Assembly (NCBI GenBank): GCA_900299205.1 | Contig: OMIW01000074.1 | Location: 1-19,278 of the forward strand | Direction of reading: 5' to 3' | Source: Pseudomonadota bacterium | Lineage (GTDB): Bacteria > Bdellovibrionota_C > UBA2361 > OMIW01 | DNA: 19,278 nucleotides | Translations under genes and position numbers: made by a program | Notes under the pieces: model-generated | What the model was told of the DNA's origin: nothing | The model's input: only the letters and a program-made list of their open reading frames with translations | Databases searched by the model: none | Shown: positions 1-8,816 of the stretch, one piece after another | Numbering within the stretch: position 1 is the stretch's first letter | Layout of the letters: each line of letters opens with the position of its first letter

Positions 1-598
1 AGACCACGAGCTTTGGATCGAGAAGCTCTCGAAGGGCCCTCTTCACATACTTCGACCCCATCCGGGTCTTCCTATCCCTCCGGTCTAGAAAGCCACGGGG
101 TGGCTCATGGACGAGCACCACGTCTACCGGTATCGGCGGGCCAACTACATTCAGCCGCCGGCGGAGAGTAGATATTGCCTCGTCTTCTTCCCCCTTTTTT
201 GGGCGACAGAAGCCGAGGCCAGCCACGGTAAGGTCGCCGATTCGAACCACTTGGTCTCTCAAGAGAGTGACCTTGCCGGCCCGGCACCGATGAGGAAATA
301 TCTCTCGGCTCAACTGGGCCCCGTTTTCGATAGGGGGCTCGTCGTGGTTGCCTGCGACCACCATGATGGGGGCCGAAACAAGTCCGTTCAGTTTTCGGAA
401 GAACTCGGGAAGGATAACACCATCCCGAGGCGTGTTCGCTAGATCCCCAGCGATTAACACGCCCTCCACGGGTCCCTCAGTCAGGACCGACTCTACGGCC
501 TTCAGCACCTCACGAGATGCCATACCGCCCGGTACCCTTTGGTGCCCTCCTTGATGGAGAGCCGCCAAGTGGAGATCGGACATCACTAGCAGTTCCAT
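1..598 (-). CDS. Calcineurin-like metallophosphoesterase (C-terminus beyond left edge)
   Basis: The frame read leftward from an ATG at 598 is open for 199 codons to the window edge, so the 3' end is missing. It begins MELLVMSDLHLA and carries the metallophosphoesterase signature in order: SDLHL (Asp8, His10), AGDLAN (Asp52), AGNHDE (Asn84, His85) and a later VLVHEP (His164). These are metal ligands and catalytic His of calcineurin-like phosphoesterases; the last GHxH motif would lie past the edge. The substrate (nucleotide, lipid or phosphoprotein) cannot be told. A stop (TAA) lies 11 codons upstream of the ATG and a short AAGG sits 4 nt before it; a TTG directly before the ATG is an alternative start. 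cysE lies upstream on the same strand across about 160 bp. An ATTATA at 703-708 (TATAAT on the minus strand) could be a -10 box, but no matching -35 is visible. Confidence 0.85.
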   Translation of the reverse strand, partial: MELLVMSDLHLAALHQGGHQRVPGGMASREVLKAVESVLTEGPVEGVLIAGDLANTPRDGVILPEFFRKLNGLVSAPIMVVAGNHDEPPIENGAQLSREIFPHRCRAGKVTLLRDQVVRIGDLTVAGLGFCRPKKGEEDEAISTLRRRLNVVGPPIPVDVVLVHEPPRGFLDRRDRKTRMGSKYVKRALRELLDPKLVV

Positions 599-758
599 CA
601 AACCTTCGTTTGTACGCGAGAGGATATCTTACTCCTCGGCGTAAGTCTAACCTCGCCTCCCCTCAACCGTGTCGGTTATTCATCAACCCCTTGAACTCTT
701 TAATTATAAATTTTCGCTCCTGTGGCGTGCATCTACAAGACGTTCCCCTTCAAATTCT

Positions 759-1556
759 TTACCTTGACCCATCCTCCTCGTCTTCAATCTCCACCCACTG
801 ATCCATTTCATCTGCTGGTCGCCCGCAGGAACAGTTGCCAACGACCCGAGCCGGCACCCCTACCGCCGTAGAGTGCGGAGGGATTGATTGAAGGAGGACA
901 CTCCCCGCGCCGACCTTCGAGTATTCGCCTAGTACGACGTTACCGAGAACCTTTACCCCCGCCCCAATCATAACCCCACGTTGCACCTTAGGGTGTCGAT
1001 CGCCGCCATGCTTGCCGGTGCCTCCGAGGGTGACCTCGTGAAGAATCGACACATCATCCTCTACTACCGTCGTCTCGCCGATAACCACACTCGTTGCGTG
1101 ATCAATAAAAATACCGCTCCCGAGATGGGCTGCGGGGTGAATATCAACCCCGAACACTTCACTGCTGCGGCTCTGGAGCCAGTGAGCGAGGTGAGACCGG
1201 CCAACCTGCCAGAGGTGGTGGCTGAGCCGATAGCTTTGAAGTGCGAGATATCCTTTATAGAAAAGCACGACCGAGACTCGGTCTCGACACGCAGGGTCGC
1301 GTGCGAGCGTCGCCGCGATATCGCGATCAACCTGTTGAGAGAACTCAGTGAGACCGCTTGCGAGCTCTCCCAGAAGTCTCTGAAGGTCGCCGGCTTCAAA
1401 TCGGGCACACGCAAGTTTTGCCGCTATCATCCAGAGGGTCATCGTGACGGGGGATGCCGGCCGAGGCCGGTCACTAAGAATGCGGGCAAGGGTTGGTTCT
1501 GCCTGTTCCACCACGAGGAGTTCATCCTCGAAGGATATTGTGCGCTGGGTACTCAT
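759..1556 (-). CDS. cysE: Serine O-acetyltransferase
   Basis: Makes O-acetylserine from L-serine and acetyl-CoA, the first step of cysteine synthesis, in the cytoplasm. The 265-residue protein has the helical N-terminal SAT domain (about 1-130), then a left-handed beta-helix of hexapeptide repeats (about 135-240). Active-site elements are visible: VDIHPAAHLG (Asp138), FIDHATSVVIGE (Asp152-His153), TLGGTGKHGGDRHPK (His188) and the closing GVPARVVG. The C-terminus keeps a DEMDQ stretch but ends acidic with ...EDGSR, without the terminal Ile that anchors cysteine synthase CysK in Escherichia coli, so assembly of that complex is not expected. The ATG is supported by AAGGA 6 nt upstream. Transcribed divergently from the DoxX-like gene. 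Family assignment is secure; free serine rather than a related acceptor is inferred from family. Confidence 0.95.
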   Translation of the reverse strand: MSTQRTISFEDELLVVEQAEPTLARILSDRPRPASPVTMTLWMIAAKLACARFEAGDLQRLLGELASGLTEFSQQVDRDIAATLARDPACRDRVSVVLFYKGYLALQSYRLSHHLWQVGRSHLAHWLQSRSSEVFGVDIHPAAHLGSGIFIDHATSVVIGETTVVEDDVSILHEVTLGGTGKHGGDRHPKVQRGVMIGAGVKVLGNVVLGEYSKVGAGSVLLQSIPPHSTAVGVPARVVGNCSCGRPADEMDQWVEIEDEEDGSR

Positions 1557-1572
1557 ACATCGTCCTTAGAAA

Positions 1573-1599
1573 TTACCGCGGAACTCATCCGCGCGGTAA
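1573..1599. promoter_or_regulatory. Perfect inverted repeat in the cysE leader
   Basis: TTACCGCG (1573-1580) and CGCGGTAA (1592-1599) form a perfect 8-bp inverted repeat with an 11-nt spacer. In the cysE direction it would be a hairpin in the leader, ending a few bases before the AAGGA Shine-Dalgarno. It may be an operator for the divergent genes or an RNA element that hides or exposes the cysE start. The symmetry is seen; the role is inference. Confidence 0.45.
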
Positions 1600-1765
1600 A
1601 AATAATCGCCACCGAATCATCTCCACACAATTCCTCTTTGCATCCGAGCGAAAACCGAATAGGCTCGGCGTCATGGCGCGTGGCATACGCGCGTGGCTCA
1701 GCGGATTCATCGTGGCTGAGGTTTTTGGTGACGAGACAGTTTTTTCGGGGAGAGGAGCGCTTGCA

Positions 1766-2173
1766 ATGATCGATTTCAAAAAACCGGTCGGCGATACGGC
1801 GTGGGGGCCGACGATTTTTCGGATAGCTCTCGGAGGGTATTTTATCATGGCGGGCTTGATGAAGCTCGATAATATGGGGGTATTCATCAAACACGTCGTT
1901 GATTTTGGTATTCTTCCGCGCCAGATGGCGATTTTATACGGGACGGGACTGCCATATACTGAGATCATCGTCGGATTTTTGCTCTTGGTGGGATTCTGGA
2001 CCGTCCTTATGTCGATCATCGCATCGCTCATGATTCTGTCGTTCGTGATTGCCCTCGGGTTCTTTCCCAACGACCCCCGACTCTTCAATAAGGATATTAT
2101 CCTCTTGGCTGGGGCTGTCGCCCTCATGTTTAGTGGGGGGGGAAGGTATAGCATTGACAATATGAAGTCTTAG
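1766..2173 (+). CDS. DoxX-like integral membrane protein
   Basis: A 135-residue hydrophobic protein with about four membrane segments: residues 15-32 (TIFRIALGGYFIMAGLMKL), 62-80, 82-99 and 110-124. The N-terminal pattern of an early Gly-rich helix followed by a conserved Lys (GLMKLDNM) and the size match the DoxX/DoxD-type quinone-oxidoreductase-like membrane family. Substrate and partner are unknown for most members. I chose the ATG at 1766 because GGAGAGGAG lies 6-7 nt upstream and hydrophobic coding starts there; the frame stays open upstream to 1493 (another ATG at 1674), but that part overlaps the control region and the opposite cysE gene and looks non-coding. A G8 run (2135-2142) falls near the C-terminus. 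Role in redox or sulfur metabolism next to cysE is only a guess. Confidence 0.75.
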   Translation: MIDFKKPVGDTAWGPTIFRIALGGYFIMAGLMKLDNMGVFIKHVVDFGILPRQMAILYGTGLPYTEIIVGFLLLVGFWTVLMSIIASLMILSFVIALGFFPNDPRLFNKDIILLAGAVALMFSGGGRYSIDNMKS

Positions 2174-2280
2174 TAGATTTGCATGTCGTGAAGAGGTGTT
2201 TCCCGTAGAATCATCCAGCGAGTAGGCTTTGGAAGTGAGCAGGGGTAGTCTGTGGGGCGTTCCGTGGTGGGGGGTAAAAG

Positions 2281-2310
2281 GAGAGGGAGTCAAAGGAGAG
2301 GGAGTCAAAG
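2281..2310 (+). repeat. 15-bp perfect tandem duplication
   Basis: GAGAGGGAGTCAAAG occurs twice head to tail (2281-2295 and 2296-2310), with a partial third copy (AAAG) just before. It lies upstream of the preferred tilS start. If the farther GTG start were used, it would encode two copies of a five-residue unit (RGSQR), which is unlike any TilS N-terminus. Confidence 0.8.
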
Positions 2311-2425
2311 GTCCGGACAGAGTCAGAGATTGACCCACTCCGGAAACCTCAGCGCCTCTTCCGATTACTCCGATCCGTCTGTTAGTTGCCCTCGCTCCTC
2401 AGGCTGTGATTCAGGGATATCAAGG

Positions 2426-3421
2426 TTGGGGCCAGGTTCATCACCTGCAACTTCTCTTGCGTCCCAAACAACCCTTCGAGCGATCATTCATACAATACCG
2501 AGAGGATCACGCCTCCTTGTCGCAGTATCTGGCGGAGTAGACAGCGTCTGCCTTCTTACCGGTCTCGTTCGACTCGCCACTAAGAGAGCATACTACATCG
2601 AGGCAGCTCACGTCGATCACGCTTCGCGACAAGAGAGTGGTGCTGATGCTGTGTTTGTCGAGGCGCTCTGCGCGCAGCTAGGGGTTCGTGCATGTCACCT
2701 TCATCGTCTCGGATCGGTTCCCAGCGGAATGAATAAGGAGGCCTGGTGGCGGAACGAGCGATACCGTTTTTTTGGAGAGGTAGCCGCTCAACGGAGCCTC
2801 GAGTTTGTTGTTACCGCGCACCACCGTGACGATCTGGTGGAGACGATTCTCTCCCGTTTGATCATGAATCGTGAAGTAAATGGGCCCGAATACGAGGGTG
2901 GGGAGGGGTGTCTCTGCCCATCGCCAATTCGGCGGCCATTCCTCTCGGTCCCCAAAGAGACTTTGGTTGCGGCAGCGAGGGAGTGGGTAGTGCAATGGCG
3001 CGATGATCCGACGAATAGTGAGGTGACCTACACACGAAATCGGGTGCGTCACCGATTAATTCCCTACCTTTCACAGGAGTTCGGAGTCACGACGGAGGCC
3101 CTCGCAGAACAATCGACCCGACTCTCGGAGGATGCCCAGTTTCTGTGGTCGCTCTCGGCAGATCGGTTGGCGCCGTTGGAACAGATGGAGGCAGGGGGTA
3201 TTGCCTGGACGCGAGAGCTTCGAGCCCTCGTTTCAGGAGCCCCCTCCGCTCTTCAATGGCGGATTGCCTCGCTTGCCCTTCTCCCGCTGGTTGGCTATCC
3301 CTTGGGCCCCCGTCACGGTGCTCGATTTGTGCGGTTCCTTCTCGGGAGTCGTCGTGAATTTCAATGTGCGGGAGGGATTGTCATCGTTCGCCAACAGGGA
3401 TGCCTCATTCGAATAGCTTAA
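2426..3421 (+). CDS. tilS: tRNA(Ile)-lysidine synthase
   Basis: Attaches lysine to C34 of the CAU-anticodon tRNA-Ile using ATP, so that it reads AUA codons; an essential cytoplasmic enzyme in most bacteria. The PP-loop SGGVDS, the VDHASR, TAHHRDD and RRPFL motifs and the DPTN..YTRNRVRHRLIP segment are all TilS hallmarks. The start is uncertain. A TTG at 2426 has AGGGA 8 nt upstream and places the PP-loop near residue 35, as usual; this gives about 331 residues. The same frame is open back to a GTG at 2252, which would add 58 residues of Ser/Gly/Arg-rich sequence with no TilS similarity. The C-terminal part is short, so the optional TilS C-terminal domains look reduced. First of a rightward run; a 216-bp gap separates it from ftsH. 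Confidence 0.88.
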   Translation: MGPGSSPATSLASQTTLRAIIHTIPRGSRLLVAVSGGVDSVCLLTGLVRLATKRAYYIEAAHVDHASRQESGADAVFVEALCAQLGVRACHLHRLGSVPSGMNKEAWWRNERYRFFGEVAAQRSLEFVVTAHHRDDLVETILSRLIMNREVNGPEYEGGEGCLCPSPIRRPFLSVPKETLVAAAREWVVQWRDDPTNSEVTYTRNRVRHRLIPYLSQEFGVTTEALAEQSTRLSEDAQFLWSLSADRLAPLEQMEAGGIAWTRELRALVSGAPSALQWRIASLALLPLVGYPLGPRHGARFVRFLLGSRREFQCAGGIVIVRQQGCLIRIA

Positions 3422-3501
3422 TCCTAACGCCGTTTTGCGATATCCTTAGAGCTCCTGCGCGTCAAGACTCAGGTTCGCGCATCCTATCTTGAGGATAAGG
3501 T

Positions 3502-3518
3502 GCCCCCCCGCAGGGGGC
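3502..3518 (+). other. GC-only hairpin between tilS and ftsH
   Basis: GCCCCC (3502-3507) and GGGGGC (3513-3518) can form a 6-bp stem around a 5-nt loop. There is no T tract directly after it (only a short T5 about 20 nt on), so it is not a standard intrinsic terminator. It could pause transcription or stabilise the tilS 3' end. Confidence 0.25.
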
Positions 3519-3623
3519 CGTGCACTTACTGAGGCTCTATTTTTCCGGATTCCGTTGCGGGTTACTGGGGGATTGGGTCACTATGAGGAGCTATCGTGGA
3601 GTCGAACCGCGAGCTGTGACTTG

Positions 3624-3631
3624 TAAGGAGG
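3624..3631 (+). promoter_or_regulatory. Strong Shine-Dalgarno that decides the ftsH TTG start
   Basis: TAAGGAGG is a near-perfect anti-16S match and ends 6 nt before a TTG. No ATG lies between it and the conserved FtsH N-terminal membrane helix, so TTG is the likely start codon. Confidence 0.75.
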
Positions 3632-3637
3632 AAGAGC

Positions 3638-5512
<1,875 letters not shown>

Positions 5513-5551
5513 GACCGTTTTCCGCTTTGAAGGTATTCATAGACTGGCTAT

Positions 5552-6376
5552 GTGGGTCTGGATATGGTTCCCGTACAAATTGGAGAATGGGAGATCATTA
5601 TCCGCTCGGTCATCGATATTCTTTTGGTGGCGGTACTTCTTTACCGAGGCCTTCTTATTATTCGGGGTACGAGAGCGGTCCCGATGTTATGGGGGCTGAT
5701 CATCGTCGTCGCCGTTCATCTGTTGGCAACTCATCTCCATATTTTGACCCTGGCGTGGGTACTGGGTCGATTTCTCGATGCTATAATCATTGTGGCGGTT
5801 ATCCTCTTCCAGGATGAGATTCGGCGTGCTCTCACGAAGGTGGGGCTGCAACAGATATTCGCTGGTGAGGTGAATGCCGGACCAGATCAGCTGCTTGATG
5901 ATCTTGTGGTCGTCTGCGGCAAGTTCTCCAAGAGTCGCACCGGAGCGCTCATCGTCATTCAACGCACGATTGGCCTGGATGATCTTGTTGAGGATGCTGT
6001 TGTTCTCGATGCCATAGTGAGTAGAAAGCTGCTCAGTGCTCTTTTTATTAAAGATAGTCCTCTTCACGATGGCGCGGTGGTAATACATCAAGGGCGTATC
6101 AAAGCAGCGGGGTGTGTGCTTCCTCTGACCTCGAATCCAGATCTTGATCCCAATCTGGGCACCCGCCATCGGGCGGCGGTGGGTATATCCGAACGGAGTG
6201 ACGCGGTTATCGTGGTTGTATCTGAAGAATCTGGGGCGGTTTCAGTTGTTTGTGAGGGGAGAATCGTTCGCAATCTCGATGCCCCTGCACTGAAAAATAT
6301 TCTTACCACTCACCTGAACGGGGAAAAGGAACGGAATTCGGAGATCTTTCTCAGGAGGTCGCAGCAGGTATCATGA
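5552..6376 (+). CDS. cdaA: Diadenylate cyclase CdaA (DacA)
   Basis: Joins two ATP molecules into cyclic di-AMP at the inner face of the membrane. The 274-residue protein has three N-terminal membrane helices (about 16-36, 43-62, 66-86), a short coiled linker and the DAC domain, with catalytic DGA (Asp173-Gly-Ala) and RHR (205-207 in GTRHRAAVG) motifs intact. The next gene, cdaR, overlaps its stop by 4 bp (ATGA), and glmM follows: the conserved cdaA-cdaR-glmM order, in which CdaR and GlmM bind CdaA and tune its activity. Start is either GTG at 5552 or the in-frame ATG at 5564; neither has a good Shine-Dalgarno, and the 39-bp gap after ftsH suggests cotranscription. Identification is secure from the two motifs plus context. 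Confidence 0.95.
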   Translation: MGLDMVPVQIGEWEIIIRSVIDILLVAVLLYRGLLIIRGTRAVPMLWGLIIVVAVHLLATHLHILTLAWVLGRFLDAIIIVAVILFQDEIRRALTKVGLQQIFAGEVNAGPDQLLDDLVVVCGKFSKSRTGALIVIQRTIGLDDLVEDAVVLDAIVSRKLLSALFIKDSPLHDGAVVIHQGRIKAAGCVLPLTSNPDLDPNLGTRHRAAVGISERSDAVIVVVSEESGAVSVVCEGRIVRNLDAPALKNILTTHLNGEKERNSEIFLRRSQQVS

Positions 6377-7308
6377 GGTTTTTTCGCTCGCTTGCTTTTT
6401 TGAAGGTCATATCGTTGGCGGCTGCCATCGCACTTTGGTTCGTCGTCAATACCGATATGAGTTCTTTGACAGTTACTCTTCCGGTAGAGGTCCGTAATGT
6501 CCCTGACGATACGTTGCTCCTTTCGCAAAGTGTTACTCAGGTCTCGGTCCGGGTACGCGGGCCCTCATTTTTGCTTAACTCGGGCCTTGATGGTCTGAAA
6601 GCGATTCGGGTAGCGGTTCCGAAAGATGCTCCGAAGCGGTACGTCGTTCCTGTTGCTTCATCAGAGCTATCTCTTCCCTCTGGCCTCTCGATTGCGAGTG
6701 TTGATCCCGCCGAAGTTGAGCTCCGATTCGACAAGAAGGCCACCAAGGTGGTGCCGATCGAGGTGCCCCGATTGGGGCGTATTGACGATGCGTACCGACT
6801 CGACAGTATTTCATGGCAGCCGGAGGCCGTTGTCGTTGAAGGCCCCTACGAGCTAGTTCGTGAGCTTCGCCAGCTTGAAACCTATCCGATTGATATCCGT
6901 GCCTTTGACAGTACCACCAAAAAAGAGCTTCCCATTCGAAAACCTGCGAGCAGCATGACACTTTCAGCTGATGAGGTTTCGGTTGTTGTTGCCATATCGC
7001 CTGTGCCTGTTCGGAAGACCTTTCGGCGAAGGGGAATAGAGATTCGGCTTGCCGGCGGGGAGGCCAGAACGGTAAACCCATCTCAGGTCCGGGTGGTTGT
7101 AACGGCTCCCCGACCCGTGCTAGAGGGGCTTTCCGACGGCGATGTCGTTCCATACGTACGTCTTTCGCAATCCGATCGGCCCGGAGCCTCGGTTCCAGTT
7201 GGGGTAGATCTCCCGGAAGGGGTGGGTGTTGATGTAATCGAACCGGCGACGGTTGAAGTAGGAGAGAGTGTGGGGAAAGATCGTAAGACAATTGTGCCCC
7301 GAAGGTGA
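6373..7308 (+). CDS. cdaR: YbbR-domain protein, CdaA regulator
   Basis: A 311-residue protein with one N-terminal membrane helix (about 8-24, LKVISLAAAIALWFVVN) followed by about three tandem YbbR domains, each a beta-rich unit; recurring elements are LPVEVRNVP, VPIEVPRLG and IEIRLAGG. The domains would face outside the cytoplasmic membrane and regulate the diadenylate cyclase next to it. The ATG overlaps the cdaA stop (ATGA), so translational coupling is likely; AGGAGGT (6353-6359) and a closer CAGG precede it. The short basic C-terminus (..KTIVPRR) ends 95 bp before glmM. Symbol is based on YbbR architecture plus the cdaA-cdaR-glmM order. Confidence 0.9.
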   Translation: MRFFRSLAFLKVISLAAAIALWFVVNTDMSSLTVTLPVEVRNVPDDTLLLSQSVTQVSVRVRGPSFLLNSGLDGLKAIRVAVPKDAPKRYVVPVASSELSLPSGLSIASVDPAEVELRFDKKATKVVPIEVPRLGRIDDAYRLDSISWQPEAVVVEGPYELVRELRQLETYPIDIRAFDSTTKKELPIRKPASSMTLSADEVSVVVAISPVPVRKTFRRRGIEIRLAGGEARTVNPSQVRVVVTAPRPVLEGLSDGDVVPYVRLSQSDRPGASVPVGVDLPEGVGVDVIEPATVEVGESVGKDRKTIVPRR

Positions 7309-7403
7309 CAGGAAGACGACCGACGATGACATTTGATCGGTTTTTGGTGTATTGAACGAGCGGTGATGGGTGAGGTAATTCAGCCCGTGGTATCGGAGGT
7401 GGT

Positions 7404-8774
7404 ATGAACAACGCGCAAGAACGGAAGTATTTTGGTACTGATGGGATTCGGGGTGTCGCAGGGGTGGCTCCGCTTAACCCCGAGATGCTTGTGCTCCTCG
7501 GAAAGGCAATCGCTAAGATATTCATGAAGAGGGCGGGGCGCCACCGTATCCTCGTGGGGAAGGACACCCGCATCTCAGGGTATATGATTGAAACTGCGCT
7601 GACCTCCGGTATCACAGCGATGGGGGGAGAGGTAATGCTCGTTGGGCCTCTGCCGACCCCAGGAGTGGCGTATCTCACGCGAAGTATGCGAGCCGATGCA
7701 GGTATCATGGTTAGTGCATCGCACAATCCCTTCTCAGATAACGGCATCAAGATATTTGCTGCGGATGGCTATAAGCTTCCTGATGAGGTGGAGTGCGAGA
7801 TCGAGGCACTCCTTGACGCTCCGCATGAGCTGGGACAAAACGCTGAGCCTTGTAAGCTCGGCAAGGCTACCCGAATTCCCGATGCTGTTGGTCGCTATAC
7901 GGTATTCCTCAAGGGAGCATTCCCGCGAGAAATGAGCTTTGAGGGGCTTCGGGTTGGCCTCGATGCAGCTCATGGAGCGGGATATACGGTCGCGCCGCAA
8001 GTACTCACTGAATTGGGTGCTGAGGTCATATCCCGAGGTACCGCCCCCAACGGAAAAAACATTAACGCAGGATTCGGAAGCCTCTACCCTGATGTCGTAA
8101 AGAGTCTGGTTCTTGAGAACAGTCTCGCACTCGGCATCTCGCTTGATGGTGATGCGGACCGGTGTATCCTCGTCGATGAGCGGGGTTCTGTTGTTGATGG
8201 AGACATGGTTTTAGCTTTGTGCGCCGCCGATCTGAAGGAAAGAGGGCTTCTACCGAGCAATAAAGTCGTCGCAACGGTGATGTCGAATGTCGGCCTTGAG
8301 CGCTTTCTTTCCGCTCGGGGGATAGAATTGGTTCGGACTCAGGTAGGAGATCGGTATGTCTTGGAAGAAATGCTGAGAACGGGATGCGAGCTTGGGGGAG
8401 AGCAGTCGGGTCACACTATCTTTGGGGCCCATTCAACGACCGGGGATGGCATCTTCACCGCGCTCAAAGTGCTATCAATTATGGTTCGTCGAGGGAAGCC
8501 CCTGTCAGAGTTACTTGCCGATTACCAAAGATTTCCGCAGCGACTCGTTAATATTCCAGTAGCGCAGCGGATCCCGATTGAATCGGTCCCCCCTCTTGTA
8601 TCGGCGATCAGATCGAAAGAAGAGGAGTTATTGGGAAGAGGACGGCTACTTGTCCGATACTCAGGAACAGAGAATAAAATCCGCGTTATGGTGGAGGCCG
8701 AATCAGAGGATCAGTGCAAAAAGCACACGACTGATATTGCGGCGGTTATCGAGCGAGAGCTGGGGGTCGTGTAG
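7404..8774 (+). CDS. glmM: Phosphoglucosamine mutase
   Basis: Converts glucosamine-6-phosphate to glucosamine-1-phosphate for UDP-GlcNAc, the precursor of peptidoglycan and lipopolysaccharide. The 456-residue protein starts with KYFGTDGIRGVAG and has the phosphoserine loop SASHNPF (active Ser106), the Mg-binding DGDADR (248-253), the sugar-binding GEQSGH and the C-terminal phosphate-binding RYSGTENKIRVMVE, all in family order and length. GGAGGT lies 3 nt before the ATG, within GGAGGTGGT. Last gene of the rightward run; only 42 bp separate its stop from the convergent gene on the other strand, and no clear T-tailed terminator is visible there. In other bacteria GlmM binds CdaA and inhibits it, tying c-di-AMP level to wall synthesis; the same is inferred here. 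Confidence 0.97.
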   Translation: MNNAQERKYFGTDGIRGVAGVAPLNPEMLVLLGKAIAKIFMKRAGRHRILVGKDTRISGYMIETALTSGITAMGGEVMLVGPLPTPGVAYLTRSMRADAGIMVSASHNPFSDNGIKIFAADGYKLPDEVECEIEALLDAPHELGQNAEPCKLGKATRIPDAVGRYTVFLKGAFPREMSFEGLRVGLDAAHGAGYTVAPQVLTELGAEVISRGTAPNGKNINAGFGSLYPDVVKSLVLENSLALGISLDGDADRCILVDERGSVVDGDMVLALCAADLKERGLLPSNKVVATVMSNVGLERFLSARGIELVRTQVGDRYVLEEMLRTGCELGGEQSGHTIFGAHSTTGDGIFTALKVLSIMVRRGKPLSELLADYQRFPQRLVNIPVAQRIPIESVPPLVSAIRSKEEELLGRGRLLVRYSGTENKIRVMVEAESEDQCKKHTTDIAAVIERELGVV

Positions 8775-8816
8775 GTTCTTTTCGGGAGGACCATTTCGAC
8801 TACGAGGCGATACTAA

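Noticed and set aside
230-260. tRNA-like T-arm (GGTTCGAATC on the minus strand)
   Set aside because: It lies within the metallophosphoesterase coding frame, and no acceptor stem, anticodon arm or D arm fits around it.
981-1769. 262-codon + strand frame over cysE
   Set aside because: It is opposite the complete, motif-bearing serine acetyltransferase; its product has no recognisable features.
6575-7750. 391-codon minus-strand frame over cdaR and glmM
   Set aside because: It spans two well-supported genes on the other strand; its Pro/Arg-rich product is typical of an antisense frame.
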